Shown one piece after another: positions 19,345 through 28,824 of a stretch of 64,000 nucleotides of DNA. The notes under the pieces were generated by a model that saw nothing but the letters and a program-made list of their open reading frames with translations, was not told where the DNA came from and ran no database searches. A program made the translations under genes and the position numbers. Source of the DNA: Schaalia canis (GTDB taxonomy: Bacteria > Actinomycetota > Actinomycetes > Actinomycetales > Actinomycetaceae); contig NZ_RQZF01000006.1 in NCBI RefSeq assembly GCF_003858455.1, positions 42,378 through 106,377 on the forward strand. Direction: 5' to 3'. Numbering within the stretch: the first letter of the stretch is position 1; each line of letters begins with the position of its first letter.

Positions 19345-20583
19345 TTACCCGATTGTTACCGGCTTGACGATGTCAGCCACCATGAGGATCACCGACATGC
19401 CAATCAGCAGCGCACCCATGACATAGGTGACGACCACCAGGCGAGCAGTATCGGCAGGACCCGGATCAGGGCGACCACGCAGGCGAGCCACAGTGCGGCG
19501 AACGCCCTCGAAGATTGCACCAACAATGTGCCCACCATCCAGGGGCGGAACAGGCAACAAGTTAAAGACGAAGAGCGCCATATTGAGCGATGCCAACAAT
19601 GACAACAAGGTTGCCACGGTTGCACGGTAGTCGGTCGTAGCAAAAACGCCTTCGCCGGAGGCAACCTCGCCAGCAATACGGCTCACACCCACCACCGACA
19701 TCACACCAGCAGGATCTCGTTCACTTCCCGTCACCAACGAAGTGAGAACCTCCCAAACGGCCACAGGCAAACGTGTCACAACACTCGCTGTGCCGGTGAA
19801 GGTTGCCCACGTGACCTCAAGCACCCTGCGAGGAGTGGCCGAGACATACTCGACGCCTGCGCCAACGCCAATCACCCAGCGTCCGTCTTCAAGTTTGACA
19901 GGCGTGACGGTGACGGTCTGAGGCTCGCCATTGCGATCAATAGTTACCGACAAGGGCTCACCAGCAGAGTTATTGAGAGCAGAAGTCAGGTCGCTCCAGC
20001 GTTCCACGGGGGTCTCACCGACGGCTGTGATACGGTCACCGGCTTCAATCCCCGCTGCTGCTGCAGGACCGGGTACCTCGCCTGATACTGCGGTCACAGT
20101 CGCGGGAACTGCTGCAAGAGTCGGTGAAGCTGCGGGCACGCCAATACCCATGAGAACCACAGCAAAAAGCACAGCCGACAAGATGAGGTTCGTGACCGGG
20201 CCGCCAAACATGACAGCGAACTTCTTGGGTGCGCTCAGACGATAAAAGGCCCTGTCCTCCATACCTTCAGGGATCTCGGCAGCGCTTTCGCGGCGCGCCT
20301 CTTCTGCCAGTGTCAGTTCACCCTTCTTATTCAGAAGTGGAGTGCCGGGGCGGGCTGGTGCGTACATGCCGACAATGCGCACATAGCCGCCCAGCGGGAT
20401 CGCGCGGAGGCCATAGCGGGTTCCTCGCCACTCTTTCTCCCATAAAAGAGGGCCGAAGCCGACTGAGAATACCGGGACAGGCACCCCGAAACGCTTCGCA
20501 GGTAGCATATGGCCCAACTCGTGAATCGCCACCGAGATCAGCAGTCCAACCACGATGACAAGAATGCCGATCACATACGACAT
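19345..20583 (-). CDS. rseP: Site-2 protease (M50 family), RseP-like
   Basis: This is an intramembrane zinc metalloprotease that cleaves membrane-bound anti-sigma factors or signal-peptide remnants. The 412 residues show the HELGH zinc motif in the first membrane helix (about residue 21), a PDZ domain around 145-235 (AAAGIEAGDRITAVGETP), and the second zinc-ligand motif NLLPVPPLDGGHI near 350. There are about four membrane helices. ATG 20583 is chosen because GGGGGAG is upstream; a longer frame reaching 20604 lacks one. It lies downstream of dxr in the same direction, the common bacterial arrangement. Confidence 0.93.
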   Translation of the reverse strand: MSYVIGILVIVVGLLISVAIHELGHMLPAKRFGVPVPVFSVGFGPLLWEKEWRGTRYGLRAIPLGGYVRIVGMYAPARPGTPLLNKKGELTLAEEARRESAAEIPEGMEDRAFYRLSAPKKFAVMFGGPVTNLILSAVLFAVVLMGIGVPAASPTLAAVPATVTAVSGEVPGPAAAAGIEAGDRITAVGETPVERWSDLTSALNNSAGEPLSVTIDRNGEPQTVTVTPVKLEDGRWVIGVGAGVEYVSATPRRVLEVTWATFTGTASVVTRLPVAVWEVLTSLVTGSERDPAGVMSVVGVSRIAGEVASGEGVFATTDYRATVATLLSLLASLNMALFVFNLLPVPPLDGGHIVGAIFEGVRRTVARLRGRPDPGPADTARLVVVTYVMGALLIGMSVILMVADIVKPVTIG

Positions 20584-20692
20584 ATCACCACTCCCCCTCA
20601 ACAACGACTACCACATTAGACGGAACAGCTCCCCGAAGTCGCCGATGCCGCCTTACACGTCATTCCACATGACCTGCCCTGAGCGCGCGCTA

Positions 20693-21934
20693 CTAGGAGG
20701 CAATCCGCTCCGCCGCACGTGCTCGCGCCCATTCTTCAGCGCCCAAGACGTCATCCAGCGTTGGTTCGACAACACCAACATGTTCTTCAACGACCTCACG
20801 AACCGTGTCAACAATTCCCAGGTAGCTGAGTCGGCCATGAATGAAAGCGTCAACACACACTTCATTTGCCGCGTTGAAGACGGCAGGGTGGGTAGCCGAA
20901 GCTGATACAGCATGGCGGGCGCACATGATCGCCGGGAAAGTCACGTCATCGACTGGCTCGAAGGTCCAGGCCTGTGCCGCGCTCCACCGCAGGGGGTTCT
21001 CCACATCCACCAGGCGTTCTGGCCATGTCATCCCCAGGGCAATCGGGAGGCGCATATCTGGCGGCGAGGCTTGCAGGGTCGTTGCCCCATCCATCCATGT
21101 CACACCCGAATGGACGATGGACTGGGGATGAACGACCGTCACGATATGTTCTGGCGCGACGTCAAAAAGCAGGTGAGCCTCGATCAGCTCTAAACCCTTA
21201 TTCATCAAAGTAGACGAGTTAATCGTCACCACCGGCCCCATATCCCAGGTCGGATGCGCAAAGGCTTGCTCGGGGGTCACGTCCCCAAGATCAGCGCGAG
21301 TCCTCCCACGGAAAGGGCCGCCCGAAGCCGTCAAAATCACATCAGCAACTTCGCTGCGCCCCGTGACCACCGGCGAAGTCATACCTTTTTCGTGGACGCC
21401 AGAAGCAAGAGCCTGAGCGATCGCCGAGTGCTCAGAATCGACGGGGACGATCTGCCCGGGGCGCGTCATGGCCTGCTTCACGAGGGCGCCACCCACGACA
21501 AGTGACTCCTTATTCGCCAGTGCCAGCGTGCACCCAGCCTGCAAAGCGGCCAAAGTCGGGCCAAGCCCCACACCGCCCGTAATGCCATTAAGGACAACAG
21601 CATCCGGGAAAGCCCCCGCAACCTGCGCGGCAGCGTCAGGGCCTACAAGAATCTGCGGCAACCGTGCAGACGCATCCAACGCTGACACAGCCTCACGCAG
21701 CTCAGCCACGCAGTCACGAGCAACGGCAACAACCTCAACAGAATAGGCAACAATCTGTTTGGCGAGGACACCCACATTTGCTCCCCCAGCCGCCAGCGCA
21801 CGCACCCGGAAACGCCCGGGGTGAGCGTCAATCACCTCGCACGCCTGGGTTCCAATGGAGCCAGTGGATCCGAGGATGACAACATCAATGACTGCGGAGG
21901 ACTGGTGTGCTGGAGTGTGAGAGAGCAGGGGCAT
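20693..21934 (-). CDS. dxr: 1-deoxy-D-xylulose 5-phosphate reductoisomerase
   Basis: This is the first committed enzyme of the MEP isoprenoid pathway (DXP to MEP, NADPH and divalent metal). The NADPH site VVILGSTGSIGTQA is near residue 18; ALANKESLVVGG, PVDSEHSAI and TASGGPFRG contain the substrate and metal ligands. The 413 residues are normal. The start ATG comes one base after the stop of the upstream DivIVA-like gene (TGATATG) with no clear ribosome site, so its translation is likely coupled. With ispG it supplies two pathway steps in this window. Confidence 0.96.
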   Translation of the reverse strand: MPLLSHTPAHQSSAVIDVVILGSTGSIGTQACEVIDAHPGRFRVRALAAGGANVGVLAKQIVAYSVEVVAVARDCVAELREAVSALDASARLPQILVGPDAAAQVAGAFPDAVVLNGITGGVGLGPTLAALQAGCTLALANKESLVVGGALVKQAMTRPGQIVPVDSEHSAIAQALASGVHEKGMTSPVVTGRSEVADVILTASGGPFRGRTRADLGDVTPEQAFAHPTWDMGPVVTINSSTLMNKGLELIEAHLLFDVAPEHIVTVVHPQSIVHSGVTWMDGATTLQASPPDMRLPIALGMTWPERLVDVENPLRWSAAQAWTFEPVDDVTFPAIMCARHAVSASATHPAVFNAANEVCVDAFIHGRLSYLGIVDTVREVVEEHVGVVEPTLDDVLGAEEWARARAAERIAS

Positions 21935-21935
21935 A

Positions 21936-22487
21936 TCAGTTCACTGCAAGGAGGATTTCAATGGCGCGGCCCAAATAGGCGTCAACCGGACCTTCAGCGT
22001 AGGCCTTCTTACCGCGGGCCGGCTTGAAGACTGCTTGACGAATATCATCAGCGGTCAGCTCTGTGTTGTCGTTAAAGAAGCCTTCCAAACGGTCAAGCAG
22101 GGCGTCCACCTCTTCAGCGTTGTAGCCAGGCTCGCGCCCCGGACGCGCAAAACGCTCACCTCGGGGACGCAGCAGACGGGGGTAGAGCGTGGTTGCACGG
22201 TCAGCGACGCGCTGGTACCACGCGGCCTCGCCATTAACAGCAATGTGGTCCGCACGATCGCGCTGCACGAACGCTGCCTCCAAGCGGTTCAAAGCGGCGT
22301 CGATAGCTTGGATACTGTAACCGCGGCGCTTTAGGAGGAAGGTCGCCTGGCGGACTTGCTCAGCACTAAAGTGCTCTGCGGGCACGCCGCCTTCGTAGGC
22401 TCGGCGGGCATCTTCAAAGAAGGAATCGACCGATGCAGGGTCGTAACCGTAGGTGAAAATACTTACCCGAGGGAAAGAGTCGCTCAT
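21936..22487 (-). CDS. DivIVA-domain-like protein
   Basis: The 183-residue protein holds three short helical units with the same pattern: [20 protein letters not shown] near residue 11, [17 protein letters not shown] near 55, and [17 protein letters not shown] near 118. This G-Y-x(3)-VD-x(2)-L pattern is that of the DivIVA/Wag31-type N-terminal motif found repeated in small actinobacterial proteins. The role may be in polar growth or division, but no coiled-coil tail is present, so it is not Wag31 itself. ATG 22487 overlaps the rlmN stop (ATGA). Confidence 0.75.
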   Translation of the reverse strand: MSDSFPRVSIFTYGYDPASVDSFFEDARRAYEGGVPAEHFSAEQVRQATFLLKRRGYSIQAIDAALNRLEAAFVQRDRADHIAVNGEAAWYQRVADRATTLYPRLLRPRGERFARPGREPGYNAEEVDALLDRLEGFFNDNTELTADDIRQAVFKPARGKKAYAEGPVDAYLGRAIEILLAVN

Positions 22488-23779
22488 CGATTCTCCTGTG
22501 TGTTGGTGCCCTGTTGCTGGGATGCTGCTAATTGGGGCTTTACTGCCGGGGCATCGGAGGAGGATCCTTTGCGCCCGCCTTCTTGTACTGCCGTGGCCAG
22601 CTGACCACATGCACCATCGATGTCAGATCCGCGGGTATCGCGAATCGTCGTCGAGATTCCATTGTTACGCAAAATGGCGACAAATTCGTCTTGTGTGCGT
22701 CGTGTTGAAGCCGTCCAGATCGAACCCGGAGTGGGATTCAGGGGAATAGGGTTGACATGCACCCAGCCCTTCCCACGCTTGTTGAGCTCATCAGCGAGGA
22801 GCTGGGCACGATAAGGCTGATCGTTCATATCCTTGATGAGCGCATACTCAATAGATACACGTCGTCCCGTGGCCACGAAATAGCGGCGAGCAGCATCAAG
22901 GAGCTCGCCCACCTTCCACCGCGAGTTAATCGGGATGAGGTCATCACGCAAGTCATCATCAGGCGCATGCAAAGACACCGCCAAGGTCACGGGTAGCCCC
23001 TCAGCAGCCAACTTGTCGATCGCCGGAACCAAGCCCACTGTCGAAACTGTGACATTACGGGCAGACATTCCAAAGCCCTCAGGGCTGGGGTCAATCAAAC
23101 GATGCAGGGCATTAACGACAGCCCGGTAATTGGCCATGGGCTCACCCATCCCCATGAACACAATATTCGACAGTCGGGTGGGGCCGCCCTCAAGCAGTCC
23201 GTCCTCGCAGGCTCTTTGAGCCATACGCACCTGATCAATGATCTCGGCTGTCGACAGGTTGCGTGTCAAACCCATCTGCCCGGTCGCACAGAAGGGGCAG
23301 GCCATACCGCATCCAGCCTGGGAGGAAATACACAAGGTCGTGCGCTCGGTGTAGCGCATCAGCACCGATTCAACGCGAGCACCATCGTAGAGCTCCCACA
23401 AGTGCTTAATCGTCAAACCGCCATCTGCGCGCTGGGCAACGACCTCGTTCACCAAATCAGGCATGAAGGTCGAGCGGATGGCCTCATGCATTGAGGCCGG
23501 GATATCGCTCATCAACGCAGGATCGGCAGTGAAGTGCTCAAAGTAGTGGCGCGAAAGCTGGTCAGCTCGGAAAGCAGGGAAACCAGCATCCTTAACAAGG
23601 GCACGACGCTCAGCCTGGCTCAGATCAGCGATATGCGCAGGAGCCTTCCCACGGCGCTTCGCGGTAAAGGAAAGAATAGGCTTCGCATCGGGTGTGAGCG
23701 CGCCCTCAGGTGGCTGATCTGTCGGGCGAACCTCACGACGCTTGCTAGGGACCTTGGGAGTCGGTAGAGAAGTTGTCAC
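22484..23779 (-). CDS. rlmN: Dual-specificity rRNA/tRNA m2A methyltransferase RlmN
   Basis: This radical-SAM enzyme methylates A2503 of 23S rRNA and A37 of some tRNAs. The cluster motif CGMACPFC is near residue 140, followed by GMGEPMANY and [18 protein letters not shown]. The catalytic cysteine is in DIDGACGQL. About 50 extra residues at the N-terminus and a low-complexity tail make it longer (431) than E. coli RlmN. The GTG at 23779 is chosen because it follows the cdsA stop by one base and GGGAGG is placed correctly; a start at 23806 would overlap cdsA. Confidence 0.95.
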   Translation of the reverse strand: MTTSLPTPKVPSKRREVRPTDQPPEGALTPDAKPILSFTAKRRGKAPAHIADLSQAERRALVKDAGFPAFRADQLSRHYFEHFTADPALMSDIPASMHEAIRSTFMPDLVNEVVAQRADGGLTIKHLWELYDGARVESVLMRYTERTTLCISSQAGCGMACPFCATGQMGLTRNLSTAEIIDQVRMAQRACEDGLLEGGPTRLSNIVFMGMGEPMANYRAVVNALHRLIDPSPEGFGMSARNVTVSTVGLVPAIDKLAAEGLPVTLAVSLHAPDDDLRDDLIPINSRWKVGELLDAARRYFVATGRRVSIEYALIKDMNDQPYRAQLLADELNKRGKGWVHVNPIPLNPTPGSIWTASTRRTQDEFVAILRNNGISTTIRDTRGSDIDGACGQLATAVQEGGRKGSSSDAPAVKPQLAASQQQGTNTQENR

Positions 23780-23780
23780 A

Positions 23781-24671
23781 TCAGCCTCCCAACGCGTTTC
23801 GCACAATGAAATAGAAAACGGGCGCGAACATCAGCAGCGCGTCAATGCGATCAAGAACTCCGCCGTGCCCTGGAAGGAGGGAAGACATATCTTTCAGACC
23901 GACCTCACGCTTAATGAGCGACTCAAGCAAATCCCCCAGAGTGCCAATAAAAGCTGCAGCAATACCAGCGATAACACCCCACCACCACTGGGCGCCCAGC
24001 AGAATAAAACAGATAATGCCAGCGGTGACAGCCGCCGTCACGGAACCGGCAAATCCCTCCCAAGATTTTTTCGGCGATAAACGCGGCGCCATAGGATGCT
24101 TACCGAAAAGAATGCCTGCGCCCCAACCGCCCAAATCATTGGCTGTCGCTAAAAGGACAAGCAAACCAACCAGCCAGGCTGAGTTAAACTCTCGCAGCAT
24201 CAGCAAAAGAAACGCGGCGAAGAAGGGGACATAGACGATGGCAAACACCGAAGCCACGATGTCGTGGATGCGATTCTGCTGAGAAGAATCAACCAAACGC
24301 CAGGCAGTTGCAGCAAATACCGTCAGATACGTGGCAACCAATGTTGCTTCCACACCAAGCATCCACGCGCAGGTAAGGATACCAACGGTACCGAGGTAAA
24401 TCGGCGGCATCGACAGGTGAATACCCACCCGCGCGAAAGCGCCCGCCAGTTCCCACACTCCTGCCACGCACATGAGTGCGGCGAAAACAACAAAAAGTGG
24501 TGGGAAGAAAATCAGTGAGCCCGCAACAGCAACAATTAACACCGCTGCTGTTCCTACAGCAGCGGGAAGATTACGCCCGGCGCGGCCCGTCGCGGGAAGA
24601 GGAGGTCTCTCCACGGTAGGAGCCGGGGAGAGAACCTTCCCTACAACGCGAGTAACAGAAGAATCACTCAT
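23781..24671 (-). CDS. cdsA: Phosphatidate cytidylyltransferase
   Basis: It makes CDP-diacylglycerol from phosphatidate and CTP for phospholipid synthesis, in the membrane. The 296 residues have about seven to eight hydrophobic helices and the family signature near the C-terminus ([18 protein letters not shown] followed by [15 protein letters not shown]). [12 protein letters not shown] is a second conserved block. The first 35 residues are polar and variable. Its ATG overlaps the frr stop by one base (TGATG), so the frr-cdsA-rlmN genes are one translated unit. Confidence 0.95.
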   Translation of the reverse strand: MSDSSVTRVVGKVLSPAPTVERPPLPATGRAGRNLPAAVGTAAVLIVAVAGSLIFFPPLFVVFAALMCVAGVWELAGAFARVGIHLSMPPIYLGTVGILTCAWMLGVEATLVATYLTVFAATAWRLVDSSQQNRIHDIVASVFAIVYVPFFAAFLLLMLREFNSAWLVGLLVLLATANDLGGWGAGILFGKHPMAPRLSPKKSWEGFAGSVTAAVTAGIICFILLGAQWWWGVIAGIAAAFIGTLGDLLESLIKREVGLKDMSSLLPGHGGVLDRIDALLMFAPVFYFIVRNALGG

Positions 24672-25228
24672 CAGATGGTGAGAAGCTCAGTCTCCTTGGC
24701 GGAGAGCAGTTCGTCGATCTGCTCCACGCGTGCCTTAGTGAGGGATTCGAGGGATTTTTCGGCGCGTTCGACTTCGTCCTCGCCAGCCTCGCCATCCTTC
24801 TTCAGGCGATCGAGCTGTTCCTTCGCCTTACGACGCACGCCGCGCACAGACACACGGGCATCCTCAGCCTTGGACTTGGCCTGCTTCACGTAGTCACGGC
24901 GGCGTTCCTCAGTCAGAGCAGGAAGCACAACACGCACAACATTGCCGTCATCAGTGGGGTTCACGCCAAGGTCAGACTCGCGCAGTGCGCGGATGATCTC
25001 AGCAACAGCACCGCGATCGAAAGGAGAGATCAAAACGGTGCGTGCCTCGGGAATCTGGAAGGAAGCAAGCTGCTGCATTGGCGTCGGAGCGCCGTAGTAG
25101 TCGACCATGATCTGCTGGAACATGCCCGGGTTTGCGCGGCCGGTGCGGATGTTACCAAAGTCGTTACGAGCCACCTCAACGGCTCGATCCATCTTGTCCT
25201 CTGCTTCAAGCAGAATATCGTCGATCAC
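24671..25228 (-). CDS. frr: Ribosome recycling factor
   Basis: With EF-G it splits the ribosome after termination. The 185 residues are a full-length RRF: the long three-helix bundle with [12 protein letters not shown] near 26-37, the [13 protein letters not shown] loop near 44-56, and [19 protein letters not shown] near 105-123. Its start overlaps the pyrH stop by four bases (ATGA). Confidence 0.97.
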   Translation of the reverse strand: MIDDILLEAEDKMDRAVEVARNDFGNIRTGRANPGMFQQIMVDYYGAPTPMQQLASFQIPEARTVLISPFDRGAVAEIIRALRESDLGVNPTDDGNVVRVVLPALTEERRRDYVKQAKSKAEDARVSVRGVRRKAKEQLDRLKKDGEAGEDEVERAEKSLESLTKARVEQIDELLSAKETELLTI

Positions 25229-25968
25229 TGCTGCTCCTTCTGTTTGTCAGGTGCGACGGAAACAAGCGTACCGATTTCTTCGCCCATAAGGGCTGCGGTC
25301 ACGTTTCCTGGTTCATTCATACCAAAGATTCGCATATTGAGGCCGTTTTCCTGACTCAGAGCGAATGCAGCGGCATCAACTACTTTAAGGCCTTGAGCCA
25401 GCGCGTCACTATAAGAGACGTAGGTGAGTTTACGGGCATCAGGGTTAGTGCGTGGATCATCGGTGTAAACACCATCCACACCGTTCTTCGCCACTAACAG
25501 CTCCGTGCAGTGTGTTTCCAACGCTCGTTGAGCCGAAACCGTATCCGTCGAGAAGAACGGCATACCAGCACCGGCACCGAATACAACGACACGGCCCTTC
25601 TCCATGTGACGAATTGCTCGCAAGGGAATGTAGGGCTCAGCAACCTGCTGCATCCCAATGGCACTCTGCACGCGGCATGGCACACCCGCCTGTTCAATGA
25701 AGTCTTGGAGGGCAAGAGCATTCATGACGGTGCCGAGCATACCCATGTAGTCGGCGCGAGAACGGTCAAGGCCTGAGCGTGAAAGCTCTGCGCCGCGGAA
25801 GAAGTTGCCTCCACCCACCACGACAGCGACCTGAATACCTTTGCGGACGGCCTCAGCGATCTGCTGGGCAATATTACGAACAACGGAAGGGTCAAGGCCG
25901 ATAGAGCCACCGCCGAAAGCCTCACCAGAGACTTTCAGCAGCACGCGACGCGGCGTGGGGGCGGACAT
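25225..25968 (-). CDS. pyrH: Uridylate kinase
   Basis: It phosphorylates UMP to UDP. It belongs to the bacterial amino-acid-kinase-fold family: [14 protein letters not shown] near the N-terminus, [11 protein letters not shown] near 50, and the later [17 protein letters not shown]. The 247 residues are normal. ATG 25968 has AAAGGAG five bases upstream and is preferred to the ATG at 25986. It starts the pyrH-frr-cdsA-rlmN run. Confidence 0.96.
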   Translation of the reverse strand: MSAPTPRRVLLKVSGEAFGGGSIGLDPSVVRNIAQQIAEAVRKGIQVAVVVGGGNFFRGAELSRSGLDRSRADYMGMLGTVMNALALQDFIEQAGVPCRVQSAIGMQQVAEPYIPLRAIRHMEKGRVVVFGAGAGMPFFSTDTVSAQRALETHCTELLVAKNGVDGVYTDDPRTNPDARKLTYVSYSDALAQGLKVVDAAAFALSQENGLNMRIFGMNEPGNVTAALMGEEIGTLVSVAPDKQKEQQ

Positions 25969-26104
25969 ATGTACTCCTTTGTGCATGCTCGACGCTAGAT
26001 GGAGACTGGCCGTGGAGGGTTTTCACCAAAGGCCATTGGGGTTCCCGCTGCGTAAGAGGCGAACCCCTAGAGATAAAAATACTGTGTGAATATCCTGGGT
26101 GCCA

Positions 26105-26136
26105 ATGAAGGCCCCGCCAAAAGGCGGGGCCTTCAT
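26105..26136 (-). terminator. Terminator after tsf
   Basis: A 14-bp perfect stem (ATGAAGGCCCCGCC / GGCGGGGCCTTCAT) with a four-base loop starts 10 bases after the tsf stop. It separates rpsB-tsf from pyrH. Confidence 0.88.
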
Positions 26137-26145
26137 GTGGAGTGA

Positions 26146-26976
26146 TCAGGCGCCGACGTGTACGCGAACGAACTCGGTGACGGTGCCGTTTACCTCAGTG
26201 AGAACCTTGCCAACGGTCTTGGAAGGATCACGAGCGTAGTCCTGGTCCACCAGGCAGTTGTCCTTGAAGTAGGCGTTGAGGCGGCCCTCAACGATCTTAG
26301 GAACGATAGCCTCGGGCTTCCCCTCTTCGAGGGTAATCTTCTCGAGGGTAGCGCGTTCCTTCTCCAGGACGTCAGCGGGGACGGAGTCACGGTCAAGGTA
26401 AGCGGGCATGTAGGCGGCCACGTGCATAGCGATGTCGTGGGCGACGGAAGCGCCGTTGGCATCGGTCACGACGAACACGCCAACCTGCGGGGGCAGGTCG
26501 GGGCTGGTCTGGTGCAGGTAGAGGTCAACGTTTTCGCCCTCAACGCGCACGAGGCGGCGAGCCTCGATCTTTTCGCCGATGACGGCGGCCATACCGTTGA
26601 TGCCGTCCTGAACGGTCTCGCCATTCAGGGGAGCAGCCAAGAGAGCGTCGAGGTCTGCTGCTTCGGCGGCAACAGCGGCTTCGAGAACGCTCTGAGCGAA
26701 GTCGATGAACTTCTGGTTCTTGGCAACGAAGTCGGTCTCGGAGTTGAGCTCAACCATGTAGCCAACCTTGCCGTCAACGACGGTGGCGGCCAGCAGGCCT
26801 GCGGAGGCAACGCGGCCTTCGCGCTTGGAGAGGGACTTGAGGCCCTTGAGGCGGATGATTTCGAGCGCCTTCTCAGCGTCGCCGTCAGCCTCGGTAAGAG
26901 CGTTCTTGACGTCCATCATGCCGGCGCCGGTCTGCTCGCGCAGCGCCTTGACATCAGCAGCGGTGAAGTTCGCCAT
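26146..26976 (-). CDS. tsf: Translation elongation factor Ts
   Basis: It is the guanine-nucleotide exchange factor for EF-Tu. The 276 residues contain VKALREQTGAGMMDVKNALTE near the N-terminus (UBA-like domain) and YMVELNSETDFVAKN near 72, the two EF-Ts signatures, then IAMHVAAYMPAYLDRD. AAAGGA lies upstream of the ATG. It follows rpsB by 29 bases, the standard rpsB-tsf operon. Confidence 0.97.
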   Translation of the reverse strand: MANFTAADVKALREQTGAGMMDVKNALTEADGDAEKALEIIRLKGLKSLSKREGRVASAGLLAATVVDGKVGYMVELNSETDFVAKNQKFIDFAQSVLEAAVAAEAADLDALLAAPLNGETVQDGINGMAAVIGEKIEARRLVRVEGENVDLYLHQTSPDLPPQVGVFVVTDANGASVAHDIAMHVAAYMPAYLDRDSVPADVLEKERATLEKITLEEGKPEAIVPKIVEGRLNAYFKDNCLVDQDYARDPSKTVGKVLTEVNGTVTEFVRVHVGA

Positions 26977-27005
26977 TGGTGTCGATCCTTTCAGGAAAGT
27001 TCTGG

Positions 27006-27830
27006 TCAGGCCTGGGGTGCTTCAGCTGCTTCTTCAGCAGCGGGAGCTTCGGTGGTCTCGCCTTCGAGGAGCTCGCGCTCCCACTCAGCCAGAGGCTCAG
27101 CTGCGGGTGCAGCTTCTTCACCGGTGGGCTTGCGGGTTGCGGAGCGAGCCAGGAGGCCCTCAGCAACAGCGTCAGCAATCACGCGGGTCAGCAGGGCGAC
27201 GGCGCGGATAGCGTCGTCGTTGCCGGGGATACGGTAGTCGACCTCGTCAGGATCGGCGTTGGTGTCGAGGATGGCGACGATGGGGATGTTGAGCTTACGA
27301 GCTTCGGAAACAGCGAGGTGTTCCTTCTTGGGGTCAACGATCCACACGGCGGAGGGAACCTTAGCCATGTCGCGGATGCCGCCGAGGGTGCGAGCGAGCT
27401 TGTCCTTCTCGCGGCTCATCATGAGCAGTTCCTTCTTGGTGTGGCCGGAAGAGGCAACATCTTCGAAGTCGATCTGCTCGAGCTCCTTGAGGCGCTGGAG
27501 ACGCTTAGCAACGGTGGAGAAGTTGGTGAGCATACCCCCCAGCCAGCGGTGGTTCACGTAGGGCATGCCAACGCGGGATGCCTGCTCAGCGACAGTTTCC
27601 TGAGCCTGCTTCTTGGTACCAACGAAAAGAATGGTGCCGCCGTGAGCGACGGTCTGCTTGACGAAGTCGAACGCAATGTCGATGTCAGCGATGGTCTGCT
27701 GCAGGTCAATGATGTAGATGCCATTGCGCTCGGTCAGAATGAAGCGCTTCATCTTGGGGTTCCAACGACGGGTCTGGTGACCGAAGTGGACGCCAGAGTC
27801 CAGGAGCTGGCGCATGGTGACGACTGCCAT
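27006..27830 (-). CDS. rpsB: 30S ribosomal protein S2
   Basis: S2 of the small subunit. The N-terminus [20 protein letters not shown] and [20 protein letters not shown], then [20 protein letters not shown] and [14 protein letters not shown], match the family. The C-terminus carries an Ala/Glu-rich tail of about 45 residues, common in actinobacteria. ATG 27830 is chosen by alignment and by AAAGGAC upstream; the frame continues open to 27998 but that part is not S2-like. Confidence 0.97.
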   Translation of the reverse strand: MAVVTMRQLLDSGVHFGHQTRRWNPKMKRFILTERNGIYIIDLQQTIADIDIAFDFVKQTVAHGGTILFVGTKKQAQETVAEQASRVGMPYVNHRWLGGMLTNFSTVAKRLQRLKELEQIDFEDVASSGHTKKELLMMSREKDKLARTLGGIRDMAKVPSAVWIVDPKKEHLAVSEARKLNIPIVAILDTNADPDEVDYRIPGNDDAIRAVALLTRVIADAVAEGLLARSATRKPTGEEAAPAAEPLAEWERELLEGETTEAPAAEEAAEAPQA

Positions 27831-28241
27831 GAATCGTCCTTTCCCCTGCGCATAGCACAGGTTTGGGGGCTGTAAAGCCCGTCTTTCGGTTTTTTGCTCG
27901 TTCCGGAAGTCCCGGTAAGAGCCCTGGTGCCACAGCCGACCACCACCCCGAAGGGACCTGAGGCAGTCGTGCTCCGTCCTACTCAAGCCAGTCGGCACGG
28001 TGCCGGTGGTGTAGACGCGGTAATGACACGCGAAGTCATCTGTTCTGCCCTATTTGTACGATTCGGACAGTCCAGACGCTCGATCTAGTCTAGTCGATGC
28101 TATGGCCTGCTTCGAGCACGCTTCTTGTGACACGGCTCCCACTCTCCCTTCCCTATCCACAGCTTCATCGTGGGATTTGGGATATCCACAGCCCTGCTGT
28201 CATCTTTCGGGCATTGTCCGCGCACCACGCACAGTGAAGGT
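27831..28241. other. Divergent region with a candidate structured rpsB leader
   Basis: No gene is supported in these 411 bases. In the direction of rpsB transcription, CACCACC (28011-28005) can pair with GGTGGTG (27947-27941), and GCCGAC (27996-27991) with GTCGGC (27940-27935). The two helices cross, as in a pseudoknot, or exclude each other. A small hairpin, GGGCT-TTAC-AGCCC (27880-27867), lies about 36 bases before the start codon. This is the place where S2 leaders occur in other bacteria, but I do not recognise a known family. Promoters for rpsB and the M23 gene must also be here. Confidence 0.35.
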
Positions 28242-28781
28242 ATGGACACTCAGCACTCTTACTTTCGTTCGCCTCTCCACCGCGTGGGCATGATTCTCTG
28301 TGCAACGCTGTTCTTTCTTGCAGTCTTCTCCCCCGCTGCCGCAGCGCTCTTTTCCGTTGACGAGGCCACTGCGGAGGGTCCTTCGCGTACTCCCTGGCGT
28401 TGGCCCAGTGGCATCCCTGTCGCAGTCACACGCCCTTTTGAACCACCTTCACAGGATTGGCTCGCAGGACACCGCGGTGTAGATCTGGCACTCCCTGTCG
28501 CTTCCGAGGTGCACTCCCCTGCTGCTGGCACGATCACCTTTGCTGGGCGTCTAGTGGATCGCAATGTGGTAGTCATTGAGCACGATCATCGAAGATCAAC
28601 CTTTGAACCAGTAGCGCCTCTTGTCTCTTTGGGAGAATCAGTAGCGGCCGGTCAAGTTATTGGCACGGTAGAGGATGGCCATGTGCCCGGCCCTTTGCAT
28701 TGGGGCGTGAAGGTTGGAGCAAAAAAGTACCTCGATCCGCTACGGCAACTGCTCTCTCCTATTGTGCTCAAGCCGTGGTGA
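28242..28781 (+). CDS. M23 family peptidase
   Basis: This is a secreted or membrane-tethered LytM-type cell-wall peptidase or its inactive relative. After an N-terminal hydrophobic segment (residues about 14-36) the M23 fold is visible: HRGVDLALPVASEVHSPAAG (zinc His and Asp) and LHWGVKVG (H-x-H region, here with only one His). The canonical H-x-H thus reads L-H-W, so zinc binding may be incomplete. The 179 residues are short, which suits a stand-alone domain. ATG 28242 is preferred to an earlier in-frame start at 28170. Confidence 0.85.
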   Translation: MDTQHSYFRSPLHRVGMILCATLFFLAVFSPAAAALFSVDEATAEGPSRTPWRWPSGIPVAVTRPFEPPSQDWLAGHRGVDLALPVASEVHSPAAGTITFAGRLVDRNVVVIEHDHRRSTFEPVAPLVSLGESVAAGQVIGTVEDGHVPGPLHWGVKVGAKKYLDPLRQLLSPIVLKPW

Positions 28782-28788
28782 GCACAAT
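28761..28788. terminator. Inverted repeat over the end of the M23 gene
   Basis: ATTGTGCTCA and TGAGCACAAT form a 10-bp perfect stem with an 8-nt loop. The second arm contains the M23 stop codon. It lies between the M23 gene and xerC, which converge, and may end both transcripts. Confidence 0.55.
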
Positions 28789-28824
28789 CCGACCAGGGTT
28801 GCTGGCCCGCAGGCTACTTGCCTT

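Noticed and set aside
26158..27237. A 359-residue plus-strand frame over tsf and rpsB
   Set aside because: It is antisense to two certain ribosomal/elongation genes, with repetitive Val/Gly/Leu composition typical of shadow frames.
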